Source of the DNA: Pagrus major
Taxonomy: Eukaryota; Chordata; Actinopteri; Spariformes; Sparidae
Length of the DNA: 64,000 bases
Assembly (NCBI RefSeq): GCF_040436345.1
Contig: NC_133224.1
Span: 10,594,741-10,658,740 of the forward strand
Direction: 5' to 3'
Made by a program: the position numbers and the translations under genes. Under the pieces are notes generated by a model. The model was not told the DNA's origin. It worked only from the letters and a program-made list of their open reading frames with translations, and ran no database searches. Shown piece after piece: positions 1 through 12,900 of this stretch (the stretch's first letter is position 1; every line of letters starts with the position of its first letter).

Positions 1-3000
1 TATAACCTAAATTAGCAGATTTGTATCTTCTCTTCTGTTCAGAAACTTGTAGCGCGAGTGAACCTGATAAGCTTCAGAAGGTCAACAAGACACCAAACGA
101 GCGAGGGGTGTTAATCCTCAATCTCAAAAACACCTCTCCATCTCCATCTCATCTCCATTATGTGGAAATAATATGAAAGAGAGCCCCAGGTCATCGGACT
201 ACCTCCTCCAGATGAATAAGACGAATCATCTTTTCATTACGGGCGCGAAAAGGGGAAAAAGGGAGCAAGGAGGGAGCGGAGAAGGAAATGAGAAAGAATA
301 GAATATGAAGATGGATGTTTCACTCAGACGAGGGAGGAGAGGGAGAAGTTAGACTGCAGGTCAGCGGCTTTTATCACTTTAATGTCTCAACTGGTGTACA
401 GGGTGTGATTAGATGACAACAAGAAGTGGATTATTAATATTTGATATGTGTTAGTCTTTATTTCTTTCATTACAACAATAAAAACACAACAGAATGTGTG
501 AATAACATAAAGGTGTTTTTTTTAAAAAAAAAAAAAGAGGCACAAGGACATGACATTCACAGAGGCCAGAATGAAACAAAACGTGACACGTAAAATGATC
601 ACAAAGATCTGGGAAAGCCATATATTTGGATGATTATGTGTGACCTCTGATGTGTCTTTAAAAAAGGGCCATTCCGGGTATTTTGTATCTCACTTCCACA
701 AAGTTGCAGGACTCACGAGAGACTGGTTAAAAAAGGTGATCAAATCAAAGCAGCAAAGGGTGCGATATACCGACTTTAAGTCTTTAGTATGGGTCAAGCT
801 CCAAAAAACAACGGGATCCTACATCTCCCACAATGCAACAGATGCGTGTTTTTATAAGGCAGTCTCTGCCTTTGTAAACAAAAGGGATGCACAATATGTA
901 TGTTGAATCATTTTATTCTCATTCAAGTGAGTAGAGGGAGACATCAGAAGATAGCTGCTCGGCTGGCAGACATCTCTTGTGCGTATTCTCTATGGGCCAC
1001 ACAATGAGGAAGCAATTTAGAGATCCAATTAATTTTATACCCACGAAGTCGAATTTATTTTGGCTTCATGTGTCACTGAGCAGCTTTCATAAGGATGAGA
1101 GAAGTTCCCCTTAATAGATCCATAGTATTAATACAACATCCACAATCTTTGCTCGCTACATGAGCTTTTCATACTGCAGGTTATGATCTTTTTAAAATAC
1201 AAAAATATGAAATTATCGCTTATCTTAGCGGTATCGGCCATTAGAAGTAAGTTATTACTGGTTATGGGTATGAACTGAAAACAAATCCATATGGTGCATC
1301 CCATGTAAACACGTTGAAGCTCCATAACTCACATTTTTGGCTTTGTGTTTAAATTTGTCGTCAAGACAAGCTGGTTTGGGTTTGGTGGAGAACGAAACAG
1401 AGCTCAAAGAAAAGAAGAGTGAATACGTGTGTACAGAAACACGACTCCACGTGATCTAAAATCTGATATTACATCGATGTTGTGTTTACGGCCACGGGCG
1501 TGACCAAGACGATCATTTAATGCAGGTTTAAAGATTAGGTAATGCCCGTCTGACACGGAGGAAAATGTGGCAGTGAAGAGTTGAAGCAGACTGGCTGTTA
1601 ATGTCACAATAACACTGTCGCTGAGAGACCGGCTAATTTGTTGTTTGACCCAGAACGCTGCGTGCTCGTCTACATGAGAGGTCAGACTGGATGATCAACA
1701 CGAACACAGGAGATTATAGTTTGGAGGAGCAGGACAAAACCTGACAGTGACGCTTAATCATCCTGACGGCGAGGCGCACATCATGTTCACGCCGTTCCAG
1801 GACTCTGTAACGTCTACTTCCTGGTTCTGTGACCTCTCTATCAGGCTGTTCCTGCTTCCTGTTTCTGGGGTGGAGTTTTATCAATTAGCCGACTGATGAC
1901 ATGCAAAAAACTCCTCTATCCCTCCTCATACAAAAACATATGTACATACATCATGGAGCACATCCATGAGTTAGGCTTCCTTGACGCTGGGCAGCTGCCC
2001 TGCTTTAACGCCCTTGAGCAAGGCACTATTATAAATCTGTTTCAGGAGGAAACACCGTACCTCCTCCTGCTTGTAAAAATAACTGGCTAGTGTGACTCTA
2101 CGCGTCACTCTCCCACCGCCGTCCTCGTCATCAGCAGCACTTTTGGCTCCCTGCGAAGCGGGAATGTGGAGGGACGACTCCCGGGTCGACTTCGCTCCTC
2201 CTCTGCTGATGGTTCAATGTTCTTGTTTGGGTTTTACACAAGTGTCCAGATGTTCCTTTTCCCCGTCTCTTTGGACATCTGTGGGAATGAGGGAATAAAA
2301 GGTGTTAGGACACAGAAATTAAAAAACACACACATGAAGCTGATGAAAACGAAACACTTTACCTGGATTTCTATCGTTTCTCTTTGTCCAAGTTGTCCGT
2401 CTGCTCCTGTCGGACAGAGATAATCTTGATTTATTGCAGAAAATAAACATTAAATCGATGATCTTCAGATTAGGAGAGATCGACAGGGTTTGTTTATTCT
2501 CTTGGGCGGAAGGAATTTTTTTTCTCTCACACAGTCAATATGAGAAAGCTAAAAGTCAATATGTGAAACAGGAGAATGAAATGAGACACACACGGATGTT
2601 TAATGTTTTCCTGGGCTGTAAACGGATTCTTTGCAATTGTATCATCTATGAAACGTGTGACGTTTCTCCACCCTAAAACAAATTTATTCAAGCTAGTGAA
2701 TCTAAACAAACTCTAATATTTCATATTACAGAGTCTGAACTTTAGAATCTGCTCAGGATTATCAGGATATGTAGAAGAAAGAAAGAAAGAGAACTAAACT
2801 GGGCTCATCTGTATTGTTACTTTCAGCAAACACCTCTGACGACTGATACCGAGGTTGGATCAGAGTTCAGTCCCACAGGACAGAAGGCTCATCTAAAAGT
2901 TTCGGTTTGAGGTTGTTTTCTGTCACCAAAGAAGAAGAAACCAACAACGAGGATATTTCTGTGCTTCAACTGCAGCGTCAGCAGGAAGACAACACCTCCT

Positions 3001-3228
3001 CTGCACACTTGTAAACAGTAAATTAAACACTGAGGAGAGACAAGCGGAGGCTGTTCACGATCACCTGGAGCATTGTAATTTCACAAACCAGAGATTCTGT
3101 GATGTAAACACAAAACAGCAGAGCTGGAGGCTGATTATTGCTGCAGTTTTCTCTTTATCATGAATATTTAAACACTTATTTGGTTAATTGTTGAGTAAAA
3201 AGGTACACAGTGTCTGTGCATGCAGCTG
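1..3228. other. No gene recognised (left edge, downstream of rell1)
   Basis: AT-rich DNA with only short open frames on either strand. No domain, splice-bounded exon or RNA gene was recognised. A purine-rich stretch lies at about 245-350 and a short GAAA run near 2775-2790. Minus-strand sequence next to rell1 could be an extended 3' UTR. Confidence 0.5.
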
Positions 3229-3234
3229 TTTATT
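3229..3234 (-). terminator. Candidate rell1 polyadenylation signal AATAAA
   Basis: This is the first AATAAA on the minus strand downstream of the rell1 stop codon. It would give a 3' UTR of roughly 500 bases. It is a short motif in AT-rich DNA, so support is only positional. Confidence 0.35.
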
Positions 3235-3714
3235 ATTCAGGATTCAGTTTCTTTTTGGTTGTTGTTATTGTTATTTCATATCCTTGGCTCGATTTCCTTG
3301 ATTTCTTATGTTCTTTGGGGAGTTTTAAGTGTTTTCCTGGTTGCCTATGAATTTGATATTAGGAAGCTGGATATAAATAAACTTGACTTTTGCTTTCTAA
3401 ACACTTGTGTACTCACCGTCGCCACTGTAAACAATGTTTTAGTGACATTTTGGAGCTAAAATTATTAATGGATTGATAGAAAATGACTCCATGACAATTT
3501 TAATAGTCGTTTAAGAATATCTAACAAACATACTCGTGCTCTAGCTACTAAAATCTGAGGATTTGCTGCTTTTCTTTCTCTTAGGTGATATTAATCTAAA
3601 TATTTTAGGGTTCTGGATGATGGTTGAACAAATCTAGAGCTTGAAAGACGTCCTTTGCTTCTCTTCAGAAAGAGCTGTAAGAAGAGTGAATATGTGTGCA
3701 TAAGCAACGCTTGT

Positions 3715-3934
3715 TTATACAGAGAGTGTTGGCGGGGAGCAGCCCGATGGGACGTGAAAAAGAAACAGGGACACAGATGAAGACGTTTCCAGGACACCGA
3801 CCTGCTGGGACTCCGACGTCGTCCGACTCTTGGGCTCCAACTCTGTAGGAGACGTGGGGACGCTCCCGTTGGAGTCTGATATTAGCAGTGTCCTCCTCTC
3901 CCGGGCCGTCTTTTCACACTTCGTCACCCTGAAC
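3715..3934 (-). CDS. rell1: rell1 last coding exon found
   Basis: Acceptor CGTCTCTCAG precedes 3934. The reading frame gives FRVTKCEKTARERRTLLISD, then NGSVPTSPTELEPKS, matching the RELL1 C-terminal region. In human RELL1 the protein ends soon after the VPATP block. Here the open frame continues for roughly 40 more residues, becoming hydrophobic and low in homology (VSLFLFHVPSG) before TAA at 3717-3715. The extension may be real, or a donor within it may lead to a further exon; CAG|GTCGGT near the QQVG codons is one weak candidate. Confidence 0.8.
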
Positions 3935-6900
3935 CTGAGAGACGACAAACAATCCAACAAACAAAAAAGTTATGTCCTTCTCTTTATATTGAGGATTTAT
4001 CTGTTAATTATTAATTTACTGTTTTTTTCTTTTTTGTTAGTTTAGAATTTTGACTGAAGTTTCTCTTTGTCATGATTTGAGTTGTATATGTGAAAATGAC
4101 ATTGAAAAAATTAGTATATCTATAAAAAACGTTAAAGAATCTTTGCACTATAACTTTGCTGCCTTTATACTTTATTTCTATTACATTCTGTGTTTATATT
4201 CATATGTCACAACTTTGCTTTATACCTTAATACGCTTGCTTTTACAGCTACTTTACTCTTTAATTCTTTATACATTATAAATACTTGTTTTCTGTTTTCT
4301 GTAGTGGAGCCTCTCAGCCAAAGAATTTCAGTGTACTTGTACAAGCGGAGTGACAGTCAACATCTTGAATCTTGAATGTTTTTGCTGCCTGTGACCCAAA
4401 TGAAACACTCGCGCGCTGCAGCGTTGTGCTCATTAAAACAAACTCCGGCTCTTATGTTGAGACCACTGGCCGAAATAAAGAATACAAACAGTACAGCGAA
4501 ATTGTGTTGAACTCTTTGAAGAAAGTTTTTTTAAAAATGATCACAGTGTGAATTATTTTTCTGGGTCAAAATAAACCCTCAGACCTTCTCTGCTGTAGAC
4601 TTTTTGTAAATAGTGTATTTATATCATAATACAAAAAACAAACTACAGAGAACGGCTCTTGAACGTAAACTCAGTGGGAATCAGCTATTCTCATTTGTGC
4701 CACAGCTGCCGACTCTCACTCACCTAAACTTAACATCCTCTCACCCACACAGAAGACACACACAAACACACACTCCAAAGCTTTAATTAAATCAACAAAT
4801 AAATATTCGGATCCAGGTCATGCTGACCCTCTGCGTACGCGGCCATTCATCTGGGTGTGCAAATGAAAAGCGGCCTCGCTGCATCCCAGTCAGCTCGCAG
4901 CAGGACATTAAGGATGAGAGGAGCGCTCGCTGCGTGACCGGGACGAGGCTGCACGCTTTCCTGGGTTCACTAGTGGACTGAGAAATGTTGGCTTTACTTT
5001 AAACATCTCTGACAGCTTCATTATCGAACATAGTGCCAGGGTTCATTTACAAATACGGTGTTTTTGTCTTGAACCCTTTACAAACACTAGTAAGCGAAAA
5101 AATTAGCACAATTCTTGTGCTGTTTTGTTTTCTTAAAGTTGTAATGCTTAAAGATTTTCATAAAAAATGAACACCATTTTGGCTTCCTTTTATAGTTCAC
5201 CATTCACTATATTTAAATTCAGTGTTAATCTCAACATACAGTAATCTTTATTGTTAGCGGTGGTGTCCGCCATTCCTGTTCCATCACACTCAGGAGGGAT
5301 TCACAGGAAAAAGATGCGTGTACATAATCCAGCACGGGTTTATCACATCGATAATAGCCTCATTGTCTATTGTTCGCTCTCTTTACACCGTGTCAGAGCT
5401 GTGTAATGTTACTGCCAAGGCAAACAGAACACCCTTCTCCCGCTGCTTCACATAAAAAGCATTAAACTCGCAAACACAGGGTGGCTTTTATTGAGAAGCA
5501 GCCGCATGACATCCTGAAAGAGGCACATATTAAACTGCCGAGTGAATACAGATTCAAGATGTGACACCAGGTGACCCCCAAAATCTCTAGAGAACTGGAG
5601 GAAAAAGAAAAAACCTAAAATCCATCAAAAACATTTTATTTTAAAGTGTGAAAAAGTATTGTGTATTGTGAGCAGAAGCGTTGTGTGCCCTTAAGATGGA
5701 GAGAGTATTCTACAAAAACAGTCTGTGAATGAAATCAAGCTGTACTCAACTTTTTGTGCTCACCATCACAGTTCTCCAGAAGTGGCCTAATGAATAAAAG
5801 CTCTATAAAATGGAGGAACAAGCATCTCTTGAAATCCTTCTAAATCTGCATTGCTAAAAATTGCGCAAAAATGGCCTGCTGTGATAAAAGGCTGTTCAGT
5901 GAGAACCCAACACGTTTTACTTAGAAAAATGTTTTACATTTGTGCAAATCTGGGCGTCAAATTCAAATGATGGCAGGAGGAGGACAGAGAGAAGCTCAAG
6001 ATGGGTTGTGCCCAACAACATATAACTACCGTCTTTATTTCTTTACTGATGTGTTTCCACATTCAGTGGTTTTTTTAACCCTGTTTGAACCCTGCAGCGT
6101 CTATTTTCCCAGGCTTCTCCCAGAAACATCCACCTGTGAATTTTCCAGGTCACTGGTTTGGTGTCAAAGTGCACGTTAGTCTAAGCCTGTGTAATTAAGT
6201 GTGGATTTTTCAGTGACAAACATTTAGAGTTAATGTTTCCTCGCTAATATCTAATGTCTCTGGGACAAATTGTTTAAATCTACCTCTGCTCGTAAAAAAA
6301 TCCTTTTTGTTCCTGCCTCAGACACACACTCACACACCTGCCCACCTGCCCACAGCCAGTACCGTGACCTCTCCATGGTGGCTGCGCCGCTGCTCCGCCT
6401 TACGGGCCGACGGCCTCCTCATCAGAGGCCATTTCTTCTGGCTGCAGCGGGTGCAGATGTTCTTGGTGCCGCCTATGCCGCCGATGGTGTGCAGGTGGTT
6501 GCAGGTGTGCTTGGCGGCTCCCGGAGGCGCACCCGGTGATATGGGAGTCAGTGGAGGCGTCGGGGTGCTGGGAGACGTGGGGGTGAGCGGTGGACTAAGG
6601 ACAAGGAAACCAGACATTGAGAAGTGAGACTCACCTACATTCAGTCCAAAACATTTTCATTTTAAAGAGAATATAAACTCATTGACAAAGTCTCACTTCA
6701 ACAAGGCAAAAACAATCACTGACGAGCTCTTAGTTATGATTGTGTTTAATAATAATGGATGCAATTAGGTGATGAGTTACATATGATACAACAAACAGAA
6801 GTGTGTCAAAGGGGGCTAATTGTTCGTTTGCTCTCTCTCACATCTCTTTTTTCTTTTCAGTGTGTGTGTTTCATGACCCTGGAGAGCAGCTCCTCACATT

Positions 6901-9900
6901 GTTTATGCACAAAAGGTGGAATAAACAGTGTTTCTATCCACTGATGTAAACATGTGATATACAGCGTGTCATGGGACAGACGGCATAATGAGCAACGTCC
7001 CTTTGATCTCAAGTTCCTGAGTTTCTATAAAGGTTCTTGAGCCCCTGGGAGGGTTCTCCTATTTAAGGCCTTGTCTAAACCAAAAGGACACACAGGGACG
7101 TCATATTTTTGGGGTTAAGTGTAAAATCTTTGCAAGTTAAATAAGACGCGTTGTTGGATAGTTGAGCAGAATAAAACTAAATTCTGTCCAATTTATCTGA
7201 TTTTTCTTTGATCTTTGCTTTATTTTCTAATGATTTACTGGATAATTTAAAGCAACAAAATGTAACTTGTCTAAACTTGTACTTGACCCCGTGAGGGGAG
7301 ACTCAATCAACTCTGTCTCCAGGAAGTTACACTTTGTTGCTTTAAGTTTTCTATAAAATATATGAGGCGCGTCTGTGTGACTTCAAACAGAGCTAGCAGT
7401 AGGCAGATAAAGGCAAGCAGCCTGGGAATTAATCAGCAGTGTGGAAATAGTTTGCATTTCAGAGAAACGACAGGTTAACAGACAAACAACATGCCATATG
7501 AAAAGTTTTCATATGGCATGTTGTTCGTCCTGAGTATTTGATCTCGCAACAGCATTGTTTTCATTGAAAACAATGCTGTTGCGAGATCAAATACTCAGGA
7601 AACCTGACCGGACACCTCACTCTCACCTAGCATATATATCATATGGTCTACTAAAGAATCAATAATATATTGTATTGTGGTGAAACTTGTGATTATACAC
7701 CATAAGTAAACACATGCAACCAGTGAGAGGGGGGAGTAGCAAGCAGACAACACTTGGGAAACACTGGGGTAAACAATGTGTGAGTACATGCATGTAAAAT
7801 TAATAATTCTCGCCTTTTATCTGAAACAAATGCACAAAAAAATCTGCATTATCCTCGTGTACAGCGAGGATCCCTGCAGAGCCGAGGTATGAAACATGAG
7901 TTTGATCCACAGGAGGGAAGAAACGACATGGCAGAGGGGAGATCAGCTGATGTGAGAAGAGGAGACTGAGGGGTGGTGGAGAGCTGGAGCACTGACGGGG
8001 AGAGCAGCACTGAGGCGAGGGTAAAGTTAAGTATCGAATCTGGAGAGGTAGATAGCGAGCCCTGGCCACACTACAGTCACTCTCCTCCTTGTTGTCTCTC
8101 TCCATCCTTCCCTCCTTCTTGCTCTCTCTTTCTGCCTGTCTGTCCGTCTCCCTACCCCCCTTAAGTGTCCCATAAATTACCCCCGCCGATACCTCTCGTC
8201 CCCCCTATTCCACCATCTCTAAGTGATCCACTGGCAGACTGCCCGACCTGGCTGGGAGGGAGCGAGAGAGAAAGATATGAAGAGTAACTGCAAGAGAACG
8301 AGGGAGTACCAGGGAGAGCTATTTCAACAAAATGAACAAAAAGTGAAGGGAAACAAGGAGTGGAAATATGTGGAAAAGGGGATTTGGAGAGAGAACTGAA
8401 GAAGAATGAAAGTGACGCCGGGGAAATGTGTGCGATTGCAGATTTCTGCTGATTGTTCCAGGACACCCAATGTGACTGAGCAGAATACCTCAATATCTAA
8501 TCCTTGGCAGAGGCAACACTGCTACCATTTATCCACACTAACAAAGGAGAACATCTCTCCCCGCTTTATCTCTCTCCTTCACTCCCCAGAACAATATGCA
8601 GCGGGACGAGGAAGATGACAGGAGGAGAGAGAGGGGAAAACATACTCCGCAAAAACTCGATTTACTCACACTCCTCTTCAGTCGCAGGCATCTCCTCCTC
8701 CGATCTGTCTATCAGCCTTTCTCCCTCTCCTCTTATCTCAGCAGCAAAGCAACGCAAAGACGTCTAATCTCAGCTTGTAGCAACAGCTCCTCTTCTTATG
8801 ATGCGGGGTCGTTTAGAGTGACAAGTGGGCAGCCTTTGATTTGAGATGTGTATGTCGAAATATGAAAAACCCACTGAAATCCATTTGGAGGCCTCATGTA
8901 GAATTTGTGCTGGTTGAGGATCCTGGCCCTTTACAAACAGCCTAGAGTGACTGAAAGTTTGCTAATAAATTAGATTAGTTAATTAATAAATTAGTAGTTG
9001 TTGCTACACCAACACTCAAAATACATAATCATAAATAATTGATTTCAGAAGGGGGGAAAACAAAAGCGGCTTCTCGTCTCTAGCTAAAGATCGAGGTTAG
9101 TTACACTTGTCGGAAATGACAACTCAGCTGTGGCTAGCTAGCCAGTAAGGCTAACTTCACAATGTTCCAAGCAGCTCTTTAAAACAGAAACCATGCAGCC
9201 GCGAACAAAGAAAATTTTGCTAATGACCGTGAGTTAAGTAGTTGCTGCTACATTACCACTTGAACTTCTTAGCATTTTTTATACGACAAGTCCTTGATTT
9301 CATCATTTCTAGCCAAATGATCCTGGTTGGCTCCATGGTTTGGTTGAAACACTGTTTCTTAATGTTTCAAGCAGCGTTTTAAAACAGGAGCCCCATAATT
9401 ATTGTGCACCTGTCAGCTAATGTATGCTTTAAAACTGAGGCTAAATGTTAGCATCTTCACCAGTTGATGATCTCTGAGCTACACAGGGAAGTAAAGACAC
9501 TGCATCCTGTAGAGTGGTAGAGGTAGTTAGTCTTAGTGTTATAAAAGACCAGACTGTCTGGTTGCTTAGCTATGTCAGCTGGAGGTTACATTGTGATTTA
9601 TTGTTTGTATTTTTCACTTCTAATGTTAGAAGATACAGTGTATGCGCTATCATGAAGGAATGTTTTAACATAAGCTTTGACCTCACAAAATAATGTCATA
9701 TGAAACGTTCCTTGGCTTTGGAAGTAGCGCTTGATTACTGCTGTAGGTAGAAAACTAGTTAGCCAGACATGCTAACATTTGCAGCTTACGTTAGGAATAC
9801 ATTAAACTGTGTGTTTGTCTGTGCTAACACTTTTGTTTTTGTATTTTTAGTTTTGGAAAGGCTTCACAGAAACCTCTAAACCCTTTAGACACAGATTATC

Positions 9901-12900
9901 GCTCTTACTACAGCCCCATACTGACCAACATGAGGAGAAATCTGTTTGTTATTTTTTTTCAATTGATAAATTTGGTCTATGAAATTTCAGAAAATAGAAA
10001 GAGAGGTGTATCTACATTGCTTGTTTTGACCATCAGTCCATAACCCAAAGATACAGTACAGGTGAAAGCATCAAATCCTCACGTTTGAGAAGCTAGAACA
10101 GGCACATTTTTAGGAGTTTTTCTTGATAAACGACATGTTTCTGCTCTAATGCAGGCAGCTGTATTTGTTAAGCCTCTAGTAATAAGACAGCTATGGTTTC
10201 TCTGCCTTAATACTTCCTTGTTAAGTGGAATCATAGTCACTCCACTGTACCCTGGCTAAGAATCTAATAAGGAAACATGGAAACAACTGTGCACAATATG
10301 CTTTGATAATCCCACAATACAGTGATACGGGGCCCAGTGGCATTTAGGGAACAGTCCCCAGCTGCTCGCCCTCGATCAAACCTTGCCAATCTGGAAAAGT
10401 ATCAAAAGAGAAATGTGGCCTGATTGCCTTGTTGAGTGCTCATTTCCTGCTCTGGCTACTCTCATTTCAGCCAGCAGTGACACCGAGAGGCTTTCGAAGA
10501 GTCTTATGGTGCCATCTGGTGGTTGAGACGGTTAATACACTTACCCGTCAGAATCAATGCTGTTTTCAAGAACCATGGCTTTCAGGGCGTCAGAGTTTGC
10601 TGATGAGAGGGAGAGAGAGAGAGAAAGACACTTGTTCAGATAGACGAAAGGAGCAGAGAGAGTGAGAGATAAGAGAAGTGTGGGAATTGTGTTGGGAATT
10701 AGCAAGGAGAACGCTCCAGTGACTTCAAAAGCAGAGCGCTTATTGAAAGATGGCTACAATAGATTAACTCCCTAACACAATTAAACTGCACATCACATGC
10801 ACTCATTGAGCACATGATTACTGTACACGACAACCTCGGGGGAACACGCCCCCAACCCAGAAAAAACTTCCCCCGGAGCAAACATACTCCAGAGTATGAG
10901 AGACAAAGCACCTGAGGAAAAAGGTTCAAGGGCTGCACCGAGACACAGATGACTCATTGTAGGTGAACGTTGGAGCTCCATGTTGCCGTTTCATCTAAAA
11001 ACGTGCACGGATGTCTGACTCAAGCCTGTGTCCTCCTTATCACCCCGGATCATCCTCATACCATCAGGCACCGCAGGGGTTTTCACAAGAACATTCTTGT
11101 TGACGGTTATTTATTTTTAGTCCAGAAGTGTTATGAACTTGCTTTTGTTTTGGTCATTTTATTTATGCACGGCTGCCTTTTGAGGACGGTGGAGGATTCA
11201 GTTTTCAGTCTTTAAAAAGACGCTGAAAACACACTTTTACTGTGACCAAACTTATTTTAATTCCTGCCAAAGTTAAAACAGTTTATGGTCAATTTATTTA
11301 TTTCCTGCTTTTGACACTGGTTTAGTTATATTATCCTTTTCTTTCTTTAAATATTTCTGGTCATAAGGTCCAGTGAAAATAATTCCCTCCAAGTACAATT
11401 TAATTGTAGGTGGAGTAGGCGATTCTGGGGAAAGATAGTTGATTGTTGAGTTTTATTTCCAGGTTGTTAACTGATGCTTTGGCGCCGGTAGTTGGAATGA
11501 GGTCAACAATAACAATCTTTCCTCAGAATCGCAGACTTCACTTGTAAAATAGGCTAAAATTACAGTAACATACATGCTTCTATTTAAAAAAGGAATCCTC
11601 TTTTTTTTTTTTTATGAATGTTTATGCTATGACTTTTTCCCTTCGAGGGCCAAATCTGAAACTTAATGGTGGGCCACGGGCCAAAAGCAAACACCAACTG
11701 TATTGTATTGTTAAGAAGCAATACGATGCTAGGATCCAGACGAAGCGAGAGAGAGCAGACATGCCCAACATGCAAATATGTTCTGAATCTAACCAGGTCT
11801 AAGGACAGATACAGTCTGAAGTCACAAGACTGCTGATGCTGTCTCAGCTGGAAAAAAGGTGATGTGACATTCTGTTTGTGTGAATAAAAATCTTAATGAC
11901 AGCAGATAAGCTGGGTTTTTGGGTGTTAATCTTTAGCTTTAATTTTTGTTTACTTGGTCATATACATATATTTGATTGAGAGAAAAATATAAAAACACGT
12001 TTTCAGGGGCTTTTAACGGAAAACAGCTTCTTTTAAAAAGACAGACTATTGCAATGTACTGTATATTCACATATTCCCTGGTCCCAGTTTATTAATTGGT
12101 ATTTTTTTTGTGACATCGCATATATGTTACCAATGCAGCTTCAACAAATCCTGAAAGTGTTAACAATTTTCAGTCTGTAGAATTTTCTGTAGATGGCAGT
12201 CTTCGCTCAGACTATGACTGCAACTCGTGGTGACAACTCAGTTCTTCTGTTCATTCATATACAAACTGCTGCTGCCAGTGGAAATGTGAAATACACGCAC
12301 CACTTCCTGTGTTCTGCATAAAAATTTCCATGGAGAAAAAAAAGTGGGTTTTTAGAGTAGCCAGTAGTTAGGCTTTTAAGTTTTTTTAGGTCGAATGTTC
12401 AAAGATCCCAACCGTACTGTCTCCGAAGCACCACAACCTGTCACCAGACTGACAACGTGAGGCTTTAGTCACAGCTAACAGACTTCCAACTCCACAAACA
12501 TTTTTCCTGCCAAAGGAGTGATGAGTCAGCTCAAACTCCGCCTCCTCAGGGGGGACAGAATATGTTAGACATCTGGAGAAGGTTATATAATATTATATTA
12601 TTATATAATATTACAACAGTATTATATCATTTTGTCATTCATTATCTGTTCATGAACAAAGAGGCGTTAAACTTGTCGACAACTACAACAATAGACACAT
12701 ATAATATAAAAGAACAAATACATTATTGTGTAAGGGTATGAATGGTGATTTTCTGGCCTTGTACCTAAAATTAGATGTAGAGCTACATTTTCAGGGTGGA
12801 TTACTACACATTGTATCCTAAACAGCTCTGGCATTTTGTGAAAATTACAGTATAATCTTCTATAGTACAAACATCTGCGTTTCATCTCCTTACTCTTTGG

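Larger units (their letters stand above)
6595..10544 (-). other. rell1 intron
   Basis: Apart from the paired palindromes and a dispersed-repeat copy at 9958-10140, this intron has a long pyrimidine-rich stretch near 8083-8160 and purine-rich DNA at 8250-8410 and 8590-8640. Open frames here are Ser- or Arg-rich by composition and have no recognisable domain. Confidence 0.5.

Noticed and set aside
8161..8493. 110-codon minus-strand Ser-rich frame
   Set aside because: Composition follows from pyrimidine-rich DNA; no family similarity or promoter seen.
12583..12613. AT-rich palindrome-like stretch, considered as an origin or cruciform
   Set aside because: It is better described as a 13-base direct repeat of pure A/T; symmetry is expected from composition.
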